Source: Chitinophagaceae bacterium
Lineage (GTDB): Bacteria > Bacteroidota > Bacteroidia > Chitinophagales > Chitinophagaceae
Direction of reading: 5' to 3'
Assembly: GCA_023229465.1 (NCBI GenBank)
Contig: JALNZE010000022.1
Span: forward strand, 1 to 54,028
DNA length: 54,028 nt
In this document: one piece after another, positions 8,349 to 16,643 of the stretch
Numbering within the stretch: the stretch's first letter is position 1
How the letters are laid out: every line of letters starts with the position of its first letter
The notes under the pieces: model-generated
Database searches by the model: none
Told to the model about the DNA's origin: nothing
What the model saw: only the letters and a program-made list of their open reading frames with translations
Translations under genes and position numbers: made by a program

Positions 8349-10838
8349 TTATTTACAATTATTCTGAAGGATGGGGGCGGCTTCTTTCCAGCCTTTTAAC
8401 AGAGCGATAGTTAAATAGTGGCAGGCCTCGTTTTTTTTGCCAAGATTGTATAAAGCTACCCCGGCAAAATATTCTGTTTTGCCATCTACCGCGGTTTTCA
8501 TGGCCATTACTTTATTAAAATAGGTAAGCGATTTATTGTATTCTTTCATATTGAAAAATGAGATGGCTGCATTTTCAAAAACAATATAATTTTCCGGGTT
8601 GATGGCGGCGGCTTTCAGGAAATGGGAAGCGGCGGAAGCGAATCCTTCTTTCCGGGCTGTCTCGTCTTTTCCGGCTGCGGCGGCCTGGGCTTTATTAAAA
8701 TAAACAATACCGGCATCGTAGAAAGTTTGCGCTTTCGCGTAATCAATGGGTACTGCATTTTTAGTTACCACGGGTGCTCCCATGAATTGCATGATTTCTC
8801 TTCTTCTCAACAGTAATTCCGCATTACCGGGAAATAGCTGTAAGGCGCTGTCTGTAAGGGTTAATAGCTTTGGAGAGCCTTTTCCCTGGGCATTTAATAA
8901 ACCTAAAATATACAGGTTCCATACATAAGGTTCTTTACGGTATTGAATGGCTTCCTCAAATGCTTTTTGAATGTTTATCGTATCCTTTTGTTTCGCCATG
9001 ATGGCTACGAATGTCTGATAATAGGTTTTTGCCCTTGGCTTGGTATAAAATGCTTTTGACGCGTAGATAAAGGAGCTATCCATTTTACCCTGCCTGTAAA
9101 ACACCCCTGCTTTCAGGAATTCACTATAGGCTATCACGGGGTTCGCGCTGCCGGCCCTGTTTAATAAAACCAGGGCTTCTTCGTATTTCCCGGCTTCGTA
9201 CAGATACCTTCCTTCAATAGCTTCCAGGGGTTGACCGGATGCTGATATATTTGGAATAGATGGTAATTGAGGAATGATCTCATTCCATTTTAATTTCAAG
9301 GGTTCATTGTCCAGATCGGGAATAATGGTTTTTTGGGCAACCAGGGATTTGTAAGTGAGATAGGTAACATAGCCTGCCGGTAATAAAAATAAAATGGCCA
9401 ATAATCCAAAAACGGTTTTGGTGCTACCAGGCGCATGTTCAGTATTGTTATCTTCTATTGGAACCTTGCATGCATTTATATAAGCCACTATATTTATGGA
9501 TGTAATAAAAGCGAAGAAAACCTGGCTAACGGGCCTTTCCATCGGGAAGTTAAAAAAGGCGTCAATGGCATAACCAATAAATGCAAGGAAGGAGAAAAGA
9601 GACATTAATTTGGTTTCTTCGGCAGCGGATGATCTATAAACCTTGATGGTAAATAAGAGGATAGAGAAAAATAATCCCAGGTACAGCAGTCCGCCTGCAA
9701 CACCCAGTTCTGCGAACATTTCTACATAATCGTTGTGCGCATGTACCGGAACCATCAGGTCGTTAATGAATGCTTTTTGATAGGGGATAGAAGCTATTTT
9801 CCAGTTGCCATATCCGCAGCCCATCACAGGATGCTTGCTTGTATAATCTAATGCATGGGTCCAGAGCCGAATCCTAACCTGGTTATCTTCCGCGTTAAAA
9901 GAAGCGGCGCTGGCTAATCTATCAGTTACTGTGCCATACCCCCCTTTTGCCTCCTGTAAATTTTTAACATTGGTTAATACAATCTGTGAAATAAACGCGG
10001 CTGCCAGGATGGGAATAATAACATAGCTGACGCGATATAGGGTTTGATTAATCTTTTTATCCTTTACATATCCCAGGATACAATAAATAATATACAGGAG
10101 GGTAATGAAAATGATACTCAGGAAAGAAGCACGGGCGTTTACAATGAAGATGGTTAGGGCTGCCAGCACAAGGATGACTATGTTTACGATCCTTCCCCAT
10201 AATTTAAAGGTATGTATGCAATAGATAACAAAGGGTATTTTAACAACGGTACTGGCCGCGAAAATATTCTTGTTGCCGGTAGTGCCTTTCAGGCTAAGGA
10301 TTAATCCGGATAGGTCTGTATCGGCAATGCCATTAAAAAATTGACCGATGGCCTGGATGGATTCCACCAGTAATATCAGACCCAGTAACTGGGCCAGTAT
10401 TTTAAAAAGGTCGGTACGGCCATATAGGAGTATGCTGATATTAAAAAAAGCGATAATAGTGGCAATGAGCCGAACAAAGCAAACCCAGCTTTCTGTTTGA
10501 TTGATGGCCGTAAAAGTGGAAATACCCGCCAACACAAAAAAAGCCAGGTATAATTTTGAAAAAATATTGCCAAAAATGGCGGATGAAGCCAGTTGATAAT
10601 CGTTTTTACGGGCCAGTATAAAAAAGGTTACCAAAAAATCAATTCCTACTATATACAACCATTGCGAACCCATATTGTCGTAAGAGCCAAAATCGGGTAT
10701 AAAATGAACCGCGAAATAGAGTAAACAGGCGAAGACGGGAATTAGACGCTTGGTGTTAAAAGGGGAAGAAGGTATGGTGGCGTTCGCCGGTTCGGGAGCG
10801 ATGGGTTCCCGGGCCTTCACCTTATTTTTTTTTGCCAT
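8349..10838 (-). CDS. O-antigen ligase/polymerase-like membrane protein with TPR tail (paralogue)
   Basis: The 829-residue protein has a basic cytosolic N terminus (MAKKNKVKAREP), ten or more membrane segments to about residue 485, then TPR-like helices (EEALVLLNRAGSANPVIAY, NPENYIVFENAAISFFN). The Wzy_C loop has GCGYGNWKIASIP and HAHNDYVEMFAELG. It shares order and many blocks with the gene at 3585-5972 (ILLVESIQ, KNIFAA, VVKIPFVIYCI, FIVNAR), so the two arose by duplication and now flank fusA in the same orientation. The longer C terminus carries an extra Ala/Lys-rich stretch between TPRs. A role in glycan polymerisation or ligation, including protein O-glycosylation, is family-based; the substrate is unknown. 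Confidence 0.85.
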   Translation of the reverse strand: MAKKNKVKAREPIAPEPANATIPSSPFNTKRLIPVFACLLYFAVHFIPDFGSYDNMGSQWLYIVGIDFLVTFFILARKNDYQLASSAIFGNIFSKLYLAFFVLAGISTFTAINQTESWVCFVRLIATIIAFFNISILLYGRTDLFKILAQLLGLILLVESIQAIGQFFNGIADTDLSGLILSLKGTTGNKNIFAASTVVKIPFVIYCIHTFKLWGRIVNIVILVLAALTIFIVNARASFLSIIFITLLYIIYCILGYVKDKKINQTLYRVSYVIIPILAAAFISQIVLTNVKNLQEAKGGYGTVTDRLASAASFNAEDNQVRIRLWTHALDYTSKHPVMGCGYGNWKIASIPYQKAFINDLMVPVHAHNDYVEMFAELGVAGGLLYLGLFFSILLFTIKVYRSSAAEETKLMSLFSFLAFIGYAIDAFFNFPMERPVSQVFFAFITSINIVAYINACKVPIEDNNTEHAPGSTKTVFGLLAILFLLPAGYVTYLTYKSLVAQKTIIPDLDNEPLKLKWNEIIPQLPSIPNISASGQPLEAIEGRYLYEAGKYEEALVLLNRAGSANPVIAYSEFLKAGVFYRQGKMDSSFIYASKAFYTKPRAKTYYQTFVAIMAKQKDTINIQKAFEEAIQYRKEPYVWNLYILGLLNAQGKGSPKLLTLTDSALQLFPGNAELLLRRREIMQFMGAPVVTKNAVPIDYAKAQTFYDAGIVYFNKAQAAAAGKDETARKEGFASAASHFLKAAAINPENYIVFENAAISFFNMKEYNKSLTYFNKVMAMKTAVDGKTEYFAGVALYNLGKKNEACHYLTIALLKGWKEAAPILQNNCK

Positions 10839-11100
10839 TGGGTATGTCTTGCCGTAAAAATATCAAATTGCCCGTATTATTTGCACATCCGGGGTAAAGT
10901 TACCTGCCAGGAGCGCCTTGGATTAAGTAAATGTACCTTCCTTCAGGTAAGTCAGGGGGTATATTTTGCCCTGAGAGGGATAAATGGGGATATTTTTAGC
11001 GGTTTATTTGAGAAATCCCCAAAAAATCTTTTAAAATACTTGTCTGTTCAGTTACAGGCGCTTACCTTTGCAACCCCAATCAGAAAATTGGGTTTCGACT
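10839..11100. other. divergent intergenic region upstream of rpsJ
   Basis: This 262-nt gap separates the divergent O-antigen-ligase gene and the ribosomal cluster. It holds the rpsJ promoter near its right end. No gene-like frame is convincing: the short frame at 10881-11123 has no homology that I recognise and overlaps rpsJ. Confidence 0.6.
11039..11070 (+). promoter_or_regulatory. promoter of the S10-spc ribosomal operon
   Basis: CTTG at 11039-11042, a 20-bp spacer and TACCTTTG at 11063-11070 fit the Bacteroidota TTTG-N19/20-TAnnTTTG promoter. Transcription would start about 25 nt before the rpsJ ATG. Confidence 0.75.
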
Positions 11101-11406
11101 ATGTCTCAACGAATCAGAATTAAATTACAATCATACGATCACAATCTCGTGGATAAATCTGCTGAGAAGATCGTAAAAACGGTACGCAGTACAGGCGCGG
11201 TAGTAACAGGACCCATTCCTTTGCCTACGCACAAAAGAATTTTTACTGTTCTGCGTTCACCACACGTAAATAAGAAGAGCCGTGAGCAATTTCAGTTGTG
11301 CACGCACAAACGTTTACTGGATATCTACACTTCTTCTTCAAGAACAGTGGATGCGCTAAGTAAACTGGATCTTCCTTCAGGTGTGGAAGTTGAGATCAAA
11401 GCCTGA
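11101..11406 (+). CDS. rpsJ: 30S ribosomal protein S10
   Basis: 101 residues, normal length, from the ATG opening MSQRIRIKLQSYDHN; the longer frame from 11068 has no homology. The family signature GPIPLPTHKRIFTVLRSPH is intact. S10 sits in the 30S head and in E. coli also joins the NusB antitermination complex. It is the first gene of the cluster and, unusually, is separated from rplC by a 345-nt structured spacer. Confidence 0.97.
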   Translation: MSQRIRIKLQSYDHNLVDKSAEKIVKTVRSTGAVVTGPIPLPTHKRIFTVLRSPHVNKKSREQFQLCTHKRLLDIYTSSSRTVDALSKLDLPSGVEVEIKA

Positions 11407-11461
11407 TAACGTGTTAAGCTTAACGCTAAACGCATAACGCTGAAAGCCCAAAGCCGGAAGC
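11407..11461. repeat. short-period repeat (AACGCATAACGCTGAA dialect)
   Basis: Words such as taagcttaacgctaaacgc and ataacgctgaaagcc begin right after the rpsJ stop. The same dialect recurs at 17376-17480, 35440-35490 and 47540-47635. Confidence 0.65.
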
Positions 11462-11751
11462 ATTAGTTCTAAGAAATAACCATCTGCCAATCTTTAAAAG
11501 GAAAAAGCAGCTCTGGTTCGAAAACGGTCCGGGTTGAAATGGAAAGGAATCATCAGATGAATCCTTTCTAAATCATAAAAATCCGCGATCATACATATAA
11601 ACAGGCCCTTCGAGGTTTGTTTGCTTCCGGTACTTCCTCTCCCGAATTGATTTTGGGAAACAACGGAAAAGGTCGGCAGAAAACAAGGATTGAATTCCGA
11701 TTTCATCATCGGAATGTCCTCATAACCACGCGGGGCTATAAACCGCAAACG
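11407..11751 (+). promoter_or_regulatory. long structured leader between rpsJ and rplC
   Basis: This 345-nt gap has no credible gene. It contains the repeat block at its left end and two hairpins: aaagga/tccttt with extended pairing at 11543-11567, and a perfect 8-bp attccgat/atcggaat stem with a 6-nt loop at 11694-11715. Length, position inside the S10 operon and hairpins suggest a cis-regulatory leader for rplC-rplD. In E. coli, L4 regulates its operon through a leader located before rpsJ, so any parallel is inference. Confidence 0.4.
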
Positions 11752-12369
11752 ATGAAAGGTATTATTGGTAAAAAAATCGGGATGACCAGCATCTTCGCAG
11801 CAGATGGCAAGCAAACAGCTTGTACCATTATTGAAGCTGGCCCCAACACTGTTACCCAGGTAAAGACGATGGACGTTGATGGGTATACAGCTTTACAATT
11901 GGCATTCGGCGAAAAGAAAGAGAAACATGCTACTAAAGCCGAGCTGAATCACTTCTCCAAAGCGCAAACCGGCGCAAAGAAATTCGTAAAAGAATTCCGT
12001 AACTATTCCATAGAAAAAGCATTGGGTGAAACCATCACGGTAGACATTTTTGCCGAAGGCGATGATGTGGAAGTGGTAGGTACCACCAAGGGCAAAGGTT
12101 TCCAGGGTGTTGTAAAACGCCATGGTTTCTCTGGTGTGGGAGAAGCTACACACGGTCAGCATGACCGTTCAAGGGCGCCCGGTTCTATCGGAGGGTCTTC
12201 TTATCCTGCAAGAGTATTTAAGGGAATGAGAATGGCTGGCCGTATGGGTGGCGACAGGGTAAAAATGAAAGGTTTGAAAGTGGTTAAGATATTCCCTGAA
12301 AAGAATTATATCCTGATCAGCGGTTCAGTTCCCGGCAATAACGGATCAATCGTTTTAATTCAGAAGTAA
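11752..12369 (+). CDS. rplC: 50S ribosomal protein L3
   Basis: 205 residues from MKGIIGKKIGMTSIF; the frame extending to 11617 has no homology and runs through the leader. The core GKGFQGVVKRHGFSG and the loop with GSIGGSSYPARVFKGMRMAG are typical. L3 reaches the peptidyl-transferase centre and is an early assembly protein. It lies 22 nt upstream of rplD. Confidence 0.97.
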   Translation: MKGIIGKKIGMTSIFAADGKQTACTIIEAGPNTVTQVKTMDVDGYTALQLAFGEKKEKHATKAELNHFSKAQTGAKKFVKEFRNYSIEKALGETITVDIFAEGDDVEVVGTTKGKGFQGVVKRHGFSGVGEATHGQHDRSRAPGSIGGSSYPARVFKGMRMAGRMGGDRVKMKGLKVVKIFPEKNYILISGSVPGNNGSIVLIQK

Positions 12370-12391
12370 ACACCATTTTAATTGAATGACC

Positions 12392-13030
12392 ATGCAAGTA
12401 GATGTAGTAGACATAAAAGGACAGAAAACAGGCAGAACGGTTGAATTACCTGCTGATATTTTTGGTATTGAACCAAATGATCATGTGATTTACCTGGCTG
12501 TTAAACAGTACCTGGCGCAGGGCCGCCAGGGTACGCATAAGGTTAAAACCCGTGCTGAAGTGCAGGGTGCAAGCCGCAAATTGCACAAGCAAAAAGGCAC
12601 CGGTGGCGCCCGTAAAGGTAATATCCGTAACCCTTTGTATAAAGGGGGTGGTACCATATTCGGACCAAAGCCGCACGCTTATGATTTCAAATTGAATCGT
12701 AAAGTGAAGGACCTGGCTAAAATTTCCGCTTTAAGTTATAAAGCAAAAGACAGCGCCATTATTGTGATTGAAGACATTAACATGGAGGTTCCAAAAACCA
12801 AACAGGTGTCTGACATAATGAATAGCCTGAACTTATCAAATAAGAAAACATTGATCGTATTGCCGGAATATAATGATAACCTGTACCTGAGTACCCGTAA
12901 TATTCCAAACATTACCAGTTCATTGTTAGCCGACATCAACACCTATGAAATTATGAATGCTGATGTACTGGTGATTACTGAGAATACCGCCAGGATATTT
13001 GTAGAAGAAGAAGCAGGCGCGGAAGCATAA
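12392..13030 (+). CDS. rplD: 50S ribosomal protein L4
   Basis: About 212 residues if started at MQVDVVDIKGQKTG; an in-frame ATG two codons upstream (12386) is the alternative and no Shine-Dalgarno decides. The extended loop KQKGTGGARKGNIRNP lines the exit tunnel, and FGPKPHAYDFKLNRKVK is characteristic. A short acidic tail (EEEAGAEA) closes the protein. In E. coli L4 also represses the S10 operon; here the 345-nt rpsJ-rplC spacer is the obvious place to look for similar control. Confidence 0.96.
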   Translation: MQVDVVDIKGQKTGRTVELPADIFGIEPNDHVIYLAVKQYLAQGRQGTHKVKTRAEVQGASRKLHKQKGTGGARKGNIRNPLYKGGGTIFGPKPHAYDFKLNRKVKDLAKISALSYKAKDSAIIVIEDINMEVPKTKQVSDIMNSLNLSNKKTLIVLPEYNDNLYLSTRNIPNITSSLLADINTYEIMNADVLVITENTARIFVEEEAGAEA

Positions 13031-13057
13031 TTTAAGTAACGTTTCAAAAAGATAAAA

Positions 13058-13357
13058 ATGAAACTGACTGAAGTATTAATAAAGCCCATTTTAACTGAGA
13101 AAGCAAATGCTCAACAGGAAAAATTAAGAAGGTATGCTTTTAAAGTAGACCGCCGGGCCAATAAACTGGAAATCAAAAAAGCGGTAGAAGAATTCTACGG
13201 AGTTAGTGTGGTAGATGTAAATACCGCGGTGGTTCCAGGTAAGAACAAAGCCCGTTACACCAAAGCAGGTTTCATACAAGGTATGAAAGGCGCTTATAAG
13301 AAGGCGCTGGTAACAGTGGCTGATGGTGAAACCATTGATCTGTATTCTAATATTTAA
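13058..13357 (+). CDS. rplW: 50S ribosomal protein L23
   Basis: 99 residues, normal length. The start LTEVLIKPILTEKA and the motif YAFKVDRRANKLEIKKAVEE are diagnostic. L23 sits at the tunnel exit and docks trigger factor and SRP. Located 27 nt after rplD and 45 nt before rplB, it fits the canonical S10 order. Confidence 0.97.
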   Translation: MKLTEVLIKPILTEKANAQQEKLRRYAFKVDRRANKLEIKKAVEEFYGVSVVDVNTAVVPGKNKARYTKAGFIQGMKGAYKKALVTVADGETIDLYSNI

Positions 13358-13402
13358 TGATAGCCGCGGAGCTGAAAATTCCGCTGTAAAAAAGTTGTAA
13401 CA

Positions 13403-14242
13403 ATGGCACTTAAAAAGTACAAACCAATTACCGCCGGCACACGCTGGAGAATTGGAAATGCTTATGCTGAAATCACTACCAACGAACCTGAAAAGAGTTT
13501 GCTGGAGCCGCAGAAAAACACGGCTGGACGTAACTTCCAGGGCCGTCGTGTTACCCGCTACATGGGTGGTGGAAATAAGCATCATTACCGGATTATCGAT
13601 TTCAAAAGGAATAAAAAAGACATGGCTGCTACGGTTGTGTCTATTGAATATGATCCTAACCGTACCTGTTTTATCGCATTAGTGCAATATACGGATGGTG
13701 AAAAAAGATACATTATTGCACCCCAGGGCCTGCAGGTAGGCGCACACGTGATTTCAGGAGATGAAGTGGCGCCGGAGATAGGAAATGCTTTGCTGATGAA
13801 GAACATACCATTGGGTACGGTTATTCATAATATTGAATTACAACCTGGTCAGGGTGGTAAAATGGTAAGAAGCGCGGGTACTTCTGCTCAATTGGCTAAT
13901 AAGGAAGAAAAATACGCGGTATTAAAAATGCCTTCAGGCGAATTAAGAAAAGTATTGATCAACTGCTATGCTACGGTAGGGGTGGTTTCGAACAGCGACC
14001 ATAATCTGGAAACAGCCGGTAAAGCGGGTAAGAACCGTTGGAAGGGTATTCGCCCACGCGTTCGTGGTGTAGCGATGAACCCGGTAGATCACCCGATGGG
14101 TGGTGGTGAAGGTAAAGCTTCAGGTGGCCATCCGCGCAGCAGAACAGGTAAGTACGCGAAAGGTGAGAAAACACGTACCAGGGGAAAGGGAAGTGATAAG
14201 CTGATCATTCAACGCAGAGATGGAAAAAAATTAGCGAAATAA
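13403..14242 (+). CDS. rplB: 50S ribosomal protein L2
   Basis: 279 residues. The catalytic-centre region GVAMNPVDHPMGGGEGKASGGHP and RNRWKGIRP-like block (residues ~210-245) are intact. L2 binds 23S rRNA near the peptidyl-transferase centre and helps join the subunits. The N terminus MALKKYKPITAGTRWR is the usual bacterial form. It is followed by the first AATTTGAAAA hairpin element before rpsS. Confidence 0.98.
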   Translation: MALKKYKPITAGTRWRIGNAYAEITTNEPEKSLLEPQKNTAGRNFQGRRVTRYMGGGNKHHYRIIDFKRNKKDMAATVVSIEYDPNRTCFIALVQYTDGEKRYIIAPQGLQVGAHVISGDEVAPEIGNALLMKNIPLGTVIHNIELQPGQGGKMVRSAGTSAQLANKEEKYAVLKMPSGELRKVLINCYATVGVVSNSDHNLETAGKAGKNRWKGIRPRVRGVAMNPVDHPMGGGEGKASGGHPRSRTGKYAKGEKTRTRGKGSDKLIIQRRDGKKLAK

Positions 14243-14338
14243 TTTGAAAATGAGGCGATTTGAAAATTTGAAAATGTTTTCGAAGAGCCCATCAAAAAAT
14301 AAACCATTTTCAAATTTTCAAATTTTCAAATTAATTCT
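14243..14338. repeat. AATTTGAAAA inverted-repeat element 1
   Basis: The rplB-rpsS gap consists almost wholly of aatttgaaaatg-type words on the left and their complement (attttcaaattttcaaatt) on the right, enclosing a ~30-nt centre. The arms can pair over about 28-36 bases with few mismatches. Sister elements are at 15877-15970 and 21027-21135. Confidence 0.85.
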
Positions 14339-14608
14339 ATGGGTCGTTCGATTAAAAAAGGTCCTTACGTAGACGCAAACTTAGAAGGTAAAGTAGTAGC
14401 GATGGCTGATGGTAAAACCAAGAAAGGTGTTATTAAAACCTGGAGCCGCCGCAGTACCATTACACCTGATTTTGTTGGGAATACATTTGCTGTACACAAT
14501 GGCAATAAATTCATCCCTGTTTATGTAACAGAATTCATGGTAGGTCATAAATTAGGTGAATTTGCGCCTACCCGTAATTTCAGGGGACACGCAGGAACAA
14601 AAAAATAA
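14339..14608 (+). CDS. rpsS: 30S ribosomal protein S19
   Basis: 89 residues, typical length. MGRSIKKGPYVDANLEGKV and the C-terminal GHKLGEFAPTRNFRGHAGTKK pattern are diagnostic. S19 binds the 30S head with S13 and contacts the A-site finger. Repeat-filled spacers on both sides (96 and 89 nt) set it apart from the tightly packed operons of other phyla. Confidence 0.97.
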   Translation: MGRSIKKGPYVDANLEGKVVAMADGKTKKGVIKTWSRRSTITPDFVGNTFAVHNGNKFIPVYVTEFMVGHKLGEFAPTRNFRGHAGTKK

Positions 14609-14697
14609 ACAGTTAGTAGTTAGGGGGTTAGTAGTTAGGACTTATAAAAAATTCCAAACTCCAGACTCCAAACTCCAGACTCCAAACTTAAAAAGAA
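14609..14697. repeat. two short-period repeat dialects (GTTAGTAGTTAGG and GACTCCAAACTCCA)
   Basis: The rpsS-rplV gap opens with gttagtagttagggggttag and ends with two copies of an aactccagactcc word right before the rplV ATG. The second dialect reappears inside the coding region at 25946-25985. Confidence 0.8.
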
Positions 14698-15042
14698 ATG
14701 GAAGCAGTAGCTAAACTGAACAATTACCCAACAGGCCCACGCAAAATGCGTTTGCTGGCTGATGTGATTCGTGGCATGGAAGTAGAGAAAGCCCTGGCTA
14801 TACTCGAACACCATCCGCAACACAATGCCACACCACTTGCCAAATTGCTGAAAAGTGCCATTAATAACTGGGAACAGAAAAACAGCGGAGCCAGTGCTGC
14901 AGACAGCGCCCTGGTGATAAAAACCGTATTTGTAGATGGAGGTCGTGTTTTAAAACGTATGCGCCCGGCGCCACAAGGCCGCGGGTACAGGGTTCGTAAA
15001 CGCAGCAACCACGTAACATTAATCGTAGATTCTAAAAACTAA
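14698..15042 (+). CDS. rplV: 50S ribosomal protein L22
   Basis: 114 residues; EAVAKLNNYPTGPRKMRLLA at the start and the tunnel-wall hairpin with RMRPAPQGRGYRVRKRSNHV are typical. L22 contacts all domains of 23S rRNA, and its loop lines the exit tunnel (site of macrolide-resistance mutations in other species). The start codon directly follows a repeat block; 15 nt separate it from rpsC. Confidence 0.97.
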   Translation: MEAVAKLNNYPTGPRKMRLLADVIRGMEVEKALAILEHHPQHNATPLAKLLKSAINNWEQKNSGASAADSALVIKTVFVDGGRVLKRMRPAPQGRGYRVRKRSNHVTLIVDSKN

Positions 15043-15057
15043 TTGTAAAACCATTAT

Positions 15058-15876
15058 ATGGGTCAGAAAGCAAATCCAATTGGTAACAGGTTAGGTATCA
15101 TCCGCGGATGGGACAGCAACTGGTATGGTAGTAAGAAAGACTACGCATCAAAGCTGATCGAAGATCATAAGATCCGTACCTACCTCATTGCCCGTATCAA
15201 CAAAGGTGGTATCGCAAAAATTGTAATCGAGCGTACCCTCGGTAAGTTGATCGTAACCATACATACCTCCAAACCCGGTATCATTATCGGTAAAGGTGGT
15301 GGTGAAGTTGACCGTATCAAGGAGGAATTGAAGAAATTAACCGGTAAGGATGATGTACAGATCAACATCCTTGAGATCCGTCGCCCTGAGTTGGATGCCA
15401 CTATCGTTGGTGACACCATCGCTAAGCAGATCGAAAACCGTATCAACTTCAAACGTGCTACCAAAATGGCGATCGCTTCTACGCTGCGTATGGGTGCAGA
15501 AGGTATCAAAGTGAAACTGAGTGGACGTTTGGGTGGTTCTGAAATTGCCCGTAGCGAAGAATTCAAACAGGGTCGTACGCCTTTGCATACTTTCCGTATG
15601 GATATTGATTATGCAAACGTATTCGCCCAAACTGTTTATGGTAAAATAGGTATTAAAGTATGGATATGTAAAGGGGAAGTACTCGGCAAGCGTGAACTGA
15701 ATCCGAACTTTGTTGGTGGTAAGAATGATATGAGCGACAGAAGAGACAGAGCCGGTGATGAAAGGGGTGGTGATAGAAGACCAGGCGGTGATAGAAGAGA
15801 TGATCGCAGAGGTGGTGGAGACAGAGGTGGACGTGGTGGAGACAACAGAGGTGGAGGAGGAGGAAGAAGAGGATAA
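15058..15876 (+). CDS. rpsC: 30S ribosomal protein S3 with Arg/Gly/Asp-rich C-terminal tail
   Basis: 272 residues, about 40 longer than E. coli S3 (233). The KH domain (GKGGGEVDRIKEELKKL, residues ~79-95) and the C-terminal S3 domain (GCKVKLSGRLGG-like block, about 150-215) are intact. S3 forms the mRNA entry channel. From residue ~222 (nt 15721) the protein becomes a 51-residue tail almost entirely of Arg, Gly and Asp (DRRPGGDRRDDRRGGG, GGRGGDNRGGGGG), resembling RGG RNA-binding tails. The tail is in frame, with no frameshift needed to explain it. Its extra RNA-binding role is inference. Confidence 0.97.
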   Translation: MGQKANPIGNRLGIIRGWDSNWYGSKKDYASKLIEDHKIRTYLIARINKGGIAKIVIERTLGKLIVTIHTSKPGIIIGKGGGEVDRIKEELKKLTGKDDVQINILEIRRPELDATIVGDTIAKQIENRINFKRATKMAIASTLRMGAEGIKVKLSGRLGGSEIARSEEFKQGRTPLHTFRMDIDYANVFAQTVYGKIGIKVWICKGEVLGKRELNPNFVGGKNDMSDRRDRAGDERGGDRRPGGDRRDDRRGGGDRGGRGGDNRGGGGGRRG

Positions 15877-15970
15877 TAATTTGAAAATGTGGCAATTTGA
15901 AAATTTGAAAATGAATTTTCAAATGCCGCAACAATATTTTCAAATTTTCAAATTTTCAAATTTTCAAATT
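15877..15970. repeat. AATTTGAAAA inverted-repeat element 2
   Basis: The rpsC-rplP gap is another copy of the element: left arm of aatttgaaaat words, right arm of four attttcaa units. The ~35-nt arms are complementary apart from a few bases, so the transcript could form a long A+U hairpin just before rplP. Confidence 0.87.
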
Positions 15971-15977
15971 GATTTAG

Positions 15978-16397
15978 ATGTTACAGCCTAAAAGAAGTAA
16001 GCATAGGAAGCAGCAAAAAGGACGCATTCGCGAAGTAGCTAAGCGTGGTACTTCCATATCTTTCGGATCATTTGCATTGAAAGCATTGGAGCCGATCTGG
16101 TTAACCAACCGCCAGATTGAATCTGCCCGCCAGGCAATGACACGTGCCATGAAGCGTGAAGGGAATGTATGGATTCGTATTTTTCCTGACAAAATCATTA
16201 CCCGTAAGCCAGCCGAAGTAAGGATGGGTAAGGGTAAAGGTAACCCTGAATTCTGGGCCGCCGTGGTTGAACCAGGACGTATCATCTTCGAATGTGATGG
16301 CGTTACAGAAGCGGTAGCGAAAGAAGCCATGGGCTTAGCGGCACAAAAGTTACCAATAGCAACCAAATTCATCGTAAGAAGAGATTTGCAGGCATAA
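15978..16397 (+). CDS. rplP: 50S ribosomal protein L16
   Basis: 139 residues. MLQPKRSKHRKQQKGRIRE and the WIRIFPDKIITRKPAEVRMG block are diagnostic; GKGKGNPEFWAAVVEPGRI follows. L16 organises the A-site and late 50S assembly. Start ATG follows the second hairpin element, and 13 nt separate it from rpmC. Confidence 0.97.
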   Translation: MLQPKRSKHRKQQKGRIREVAKRGTSISFGSFALKALEPIWLTNRQIESARQAMTRAMKREGNVWIRIFPDKIITRKPAEVRMGKGKGNPEFWAAVVEPGRIIFECDGVTEAVAKEAMGLAAQKLPIATKFIVRRDLQA

Positions 16398-16410
16398 AAA
16401 ATTTGAAACA

Positions 16411-16626
16411 ATGGCAAACAAACAGACATACGACTTTAACAAGACGATTAAAGATTTGAACCTGACTGACCTGAAATCAAAGATCCAGGAAGATCAGTTA
16501 AGATTAAAAAAATTGGAGTTCGCTCATGCGATTTCTCCACTGGAGAACCCGATGAACATTCGGGGCCTCCGCAGAGATGTTGCCCGTTTAAAAACGGAAT
16601 TGAAGAAAAAAGAAATGGGTATCTAA
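16411..16626 (+). CDS. rpmC: 50S ribosomal protein L29
   Basis: 71 residues, two-helix protein with LKKLEFAHAISPLENPMNI and RRDVARLKTELKKKE, the pattern of the family. L29 lies beside L23 at the exit tunnel. Closely spaced with rplP (13 nt) and rpsQ (17 nt), so cotranslated. Confidence 0.95.
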   Translation: MANKQTYDFNKTIKDLNLTDLKSKIQEDQLRLKKLEFAHAISPLENPMNIRGLRRDVARLKTELKKKEMGI

Positions 16627-16643
16627 ACCATAAATCAAAAACA

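Noticed and set aside
11617..11751. N-terminal extension of L3
   Set aside because: The extra 45 residues have no L3 homology and lie in the structured leader; the family start MKGIIGKKIGMT fits exactly.
15653..15943. Minus-strand His/Leu-rich open frame opposite the S3 tail
   Set aside because: It is an antisense shadow of the Arg/Gly-rich codons.
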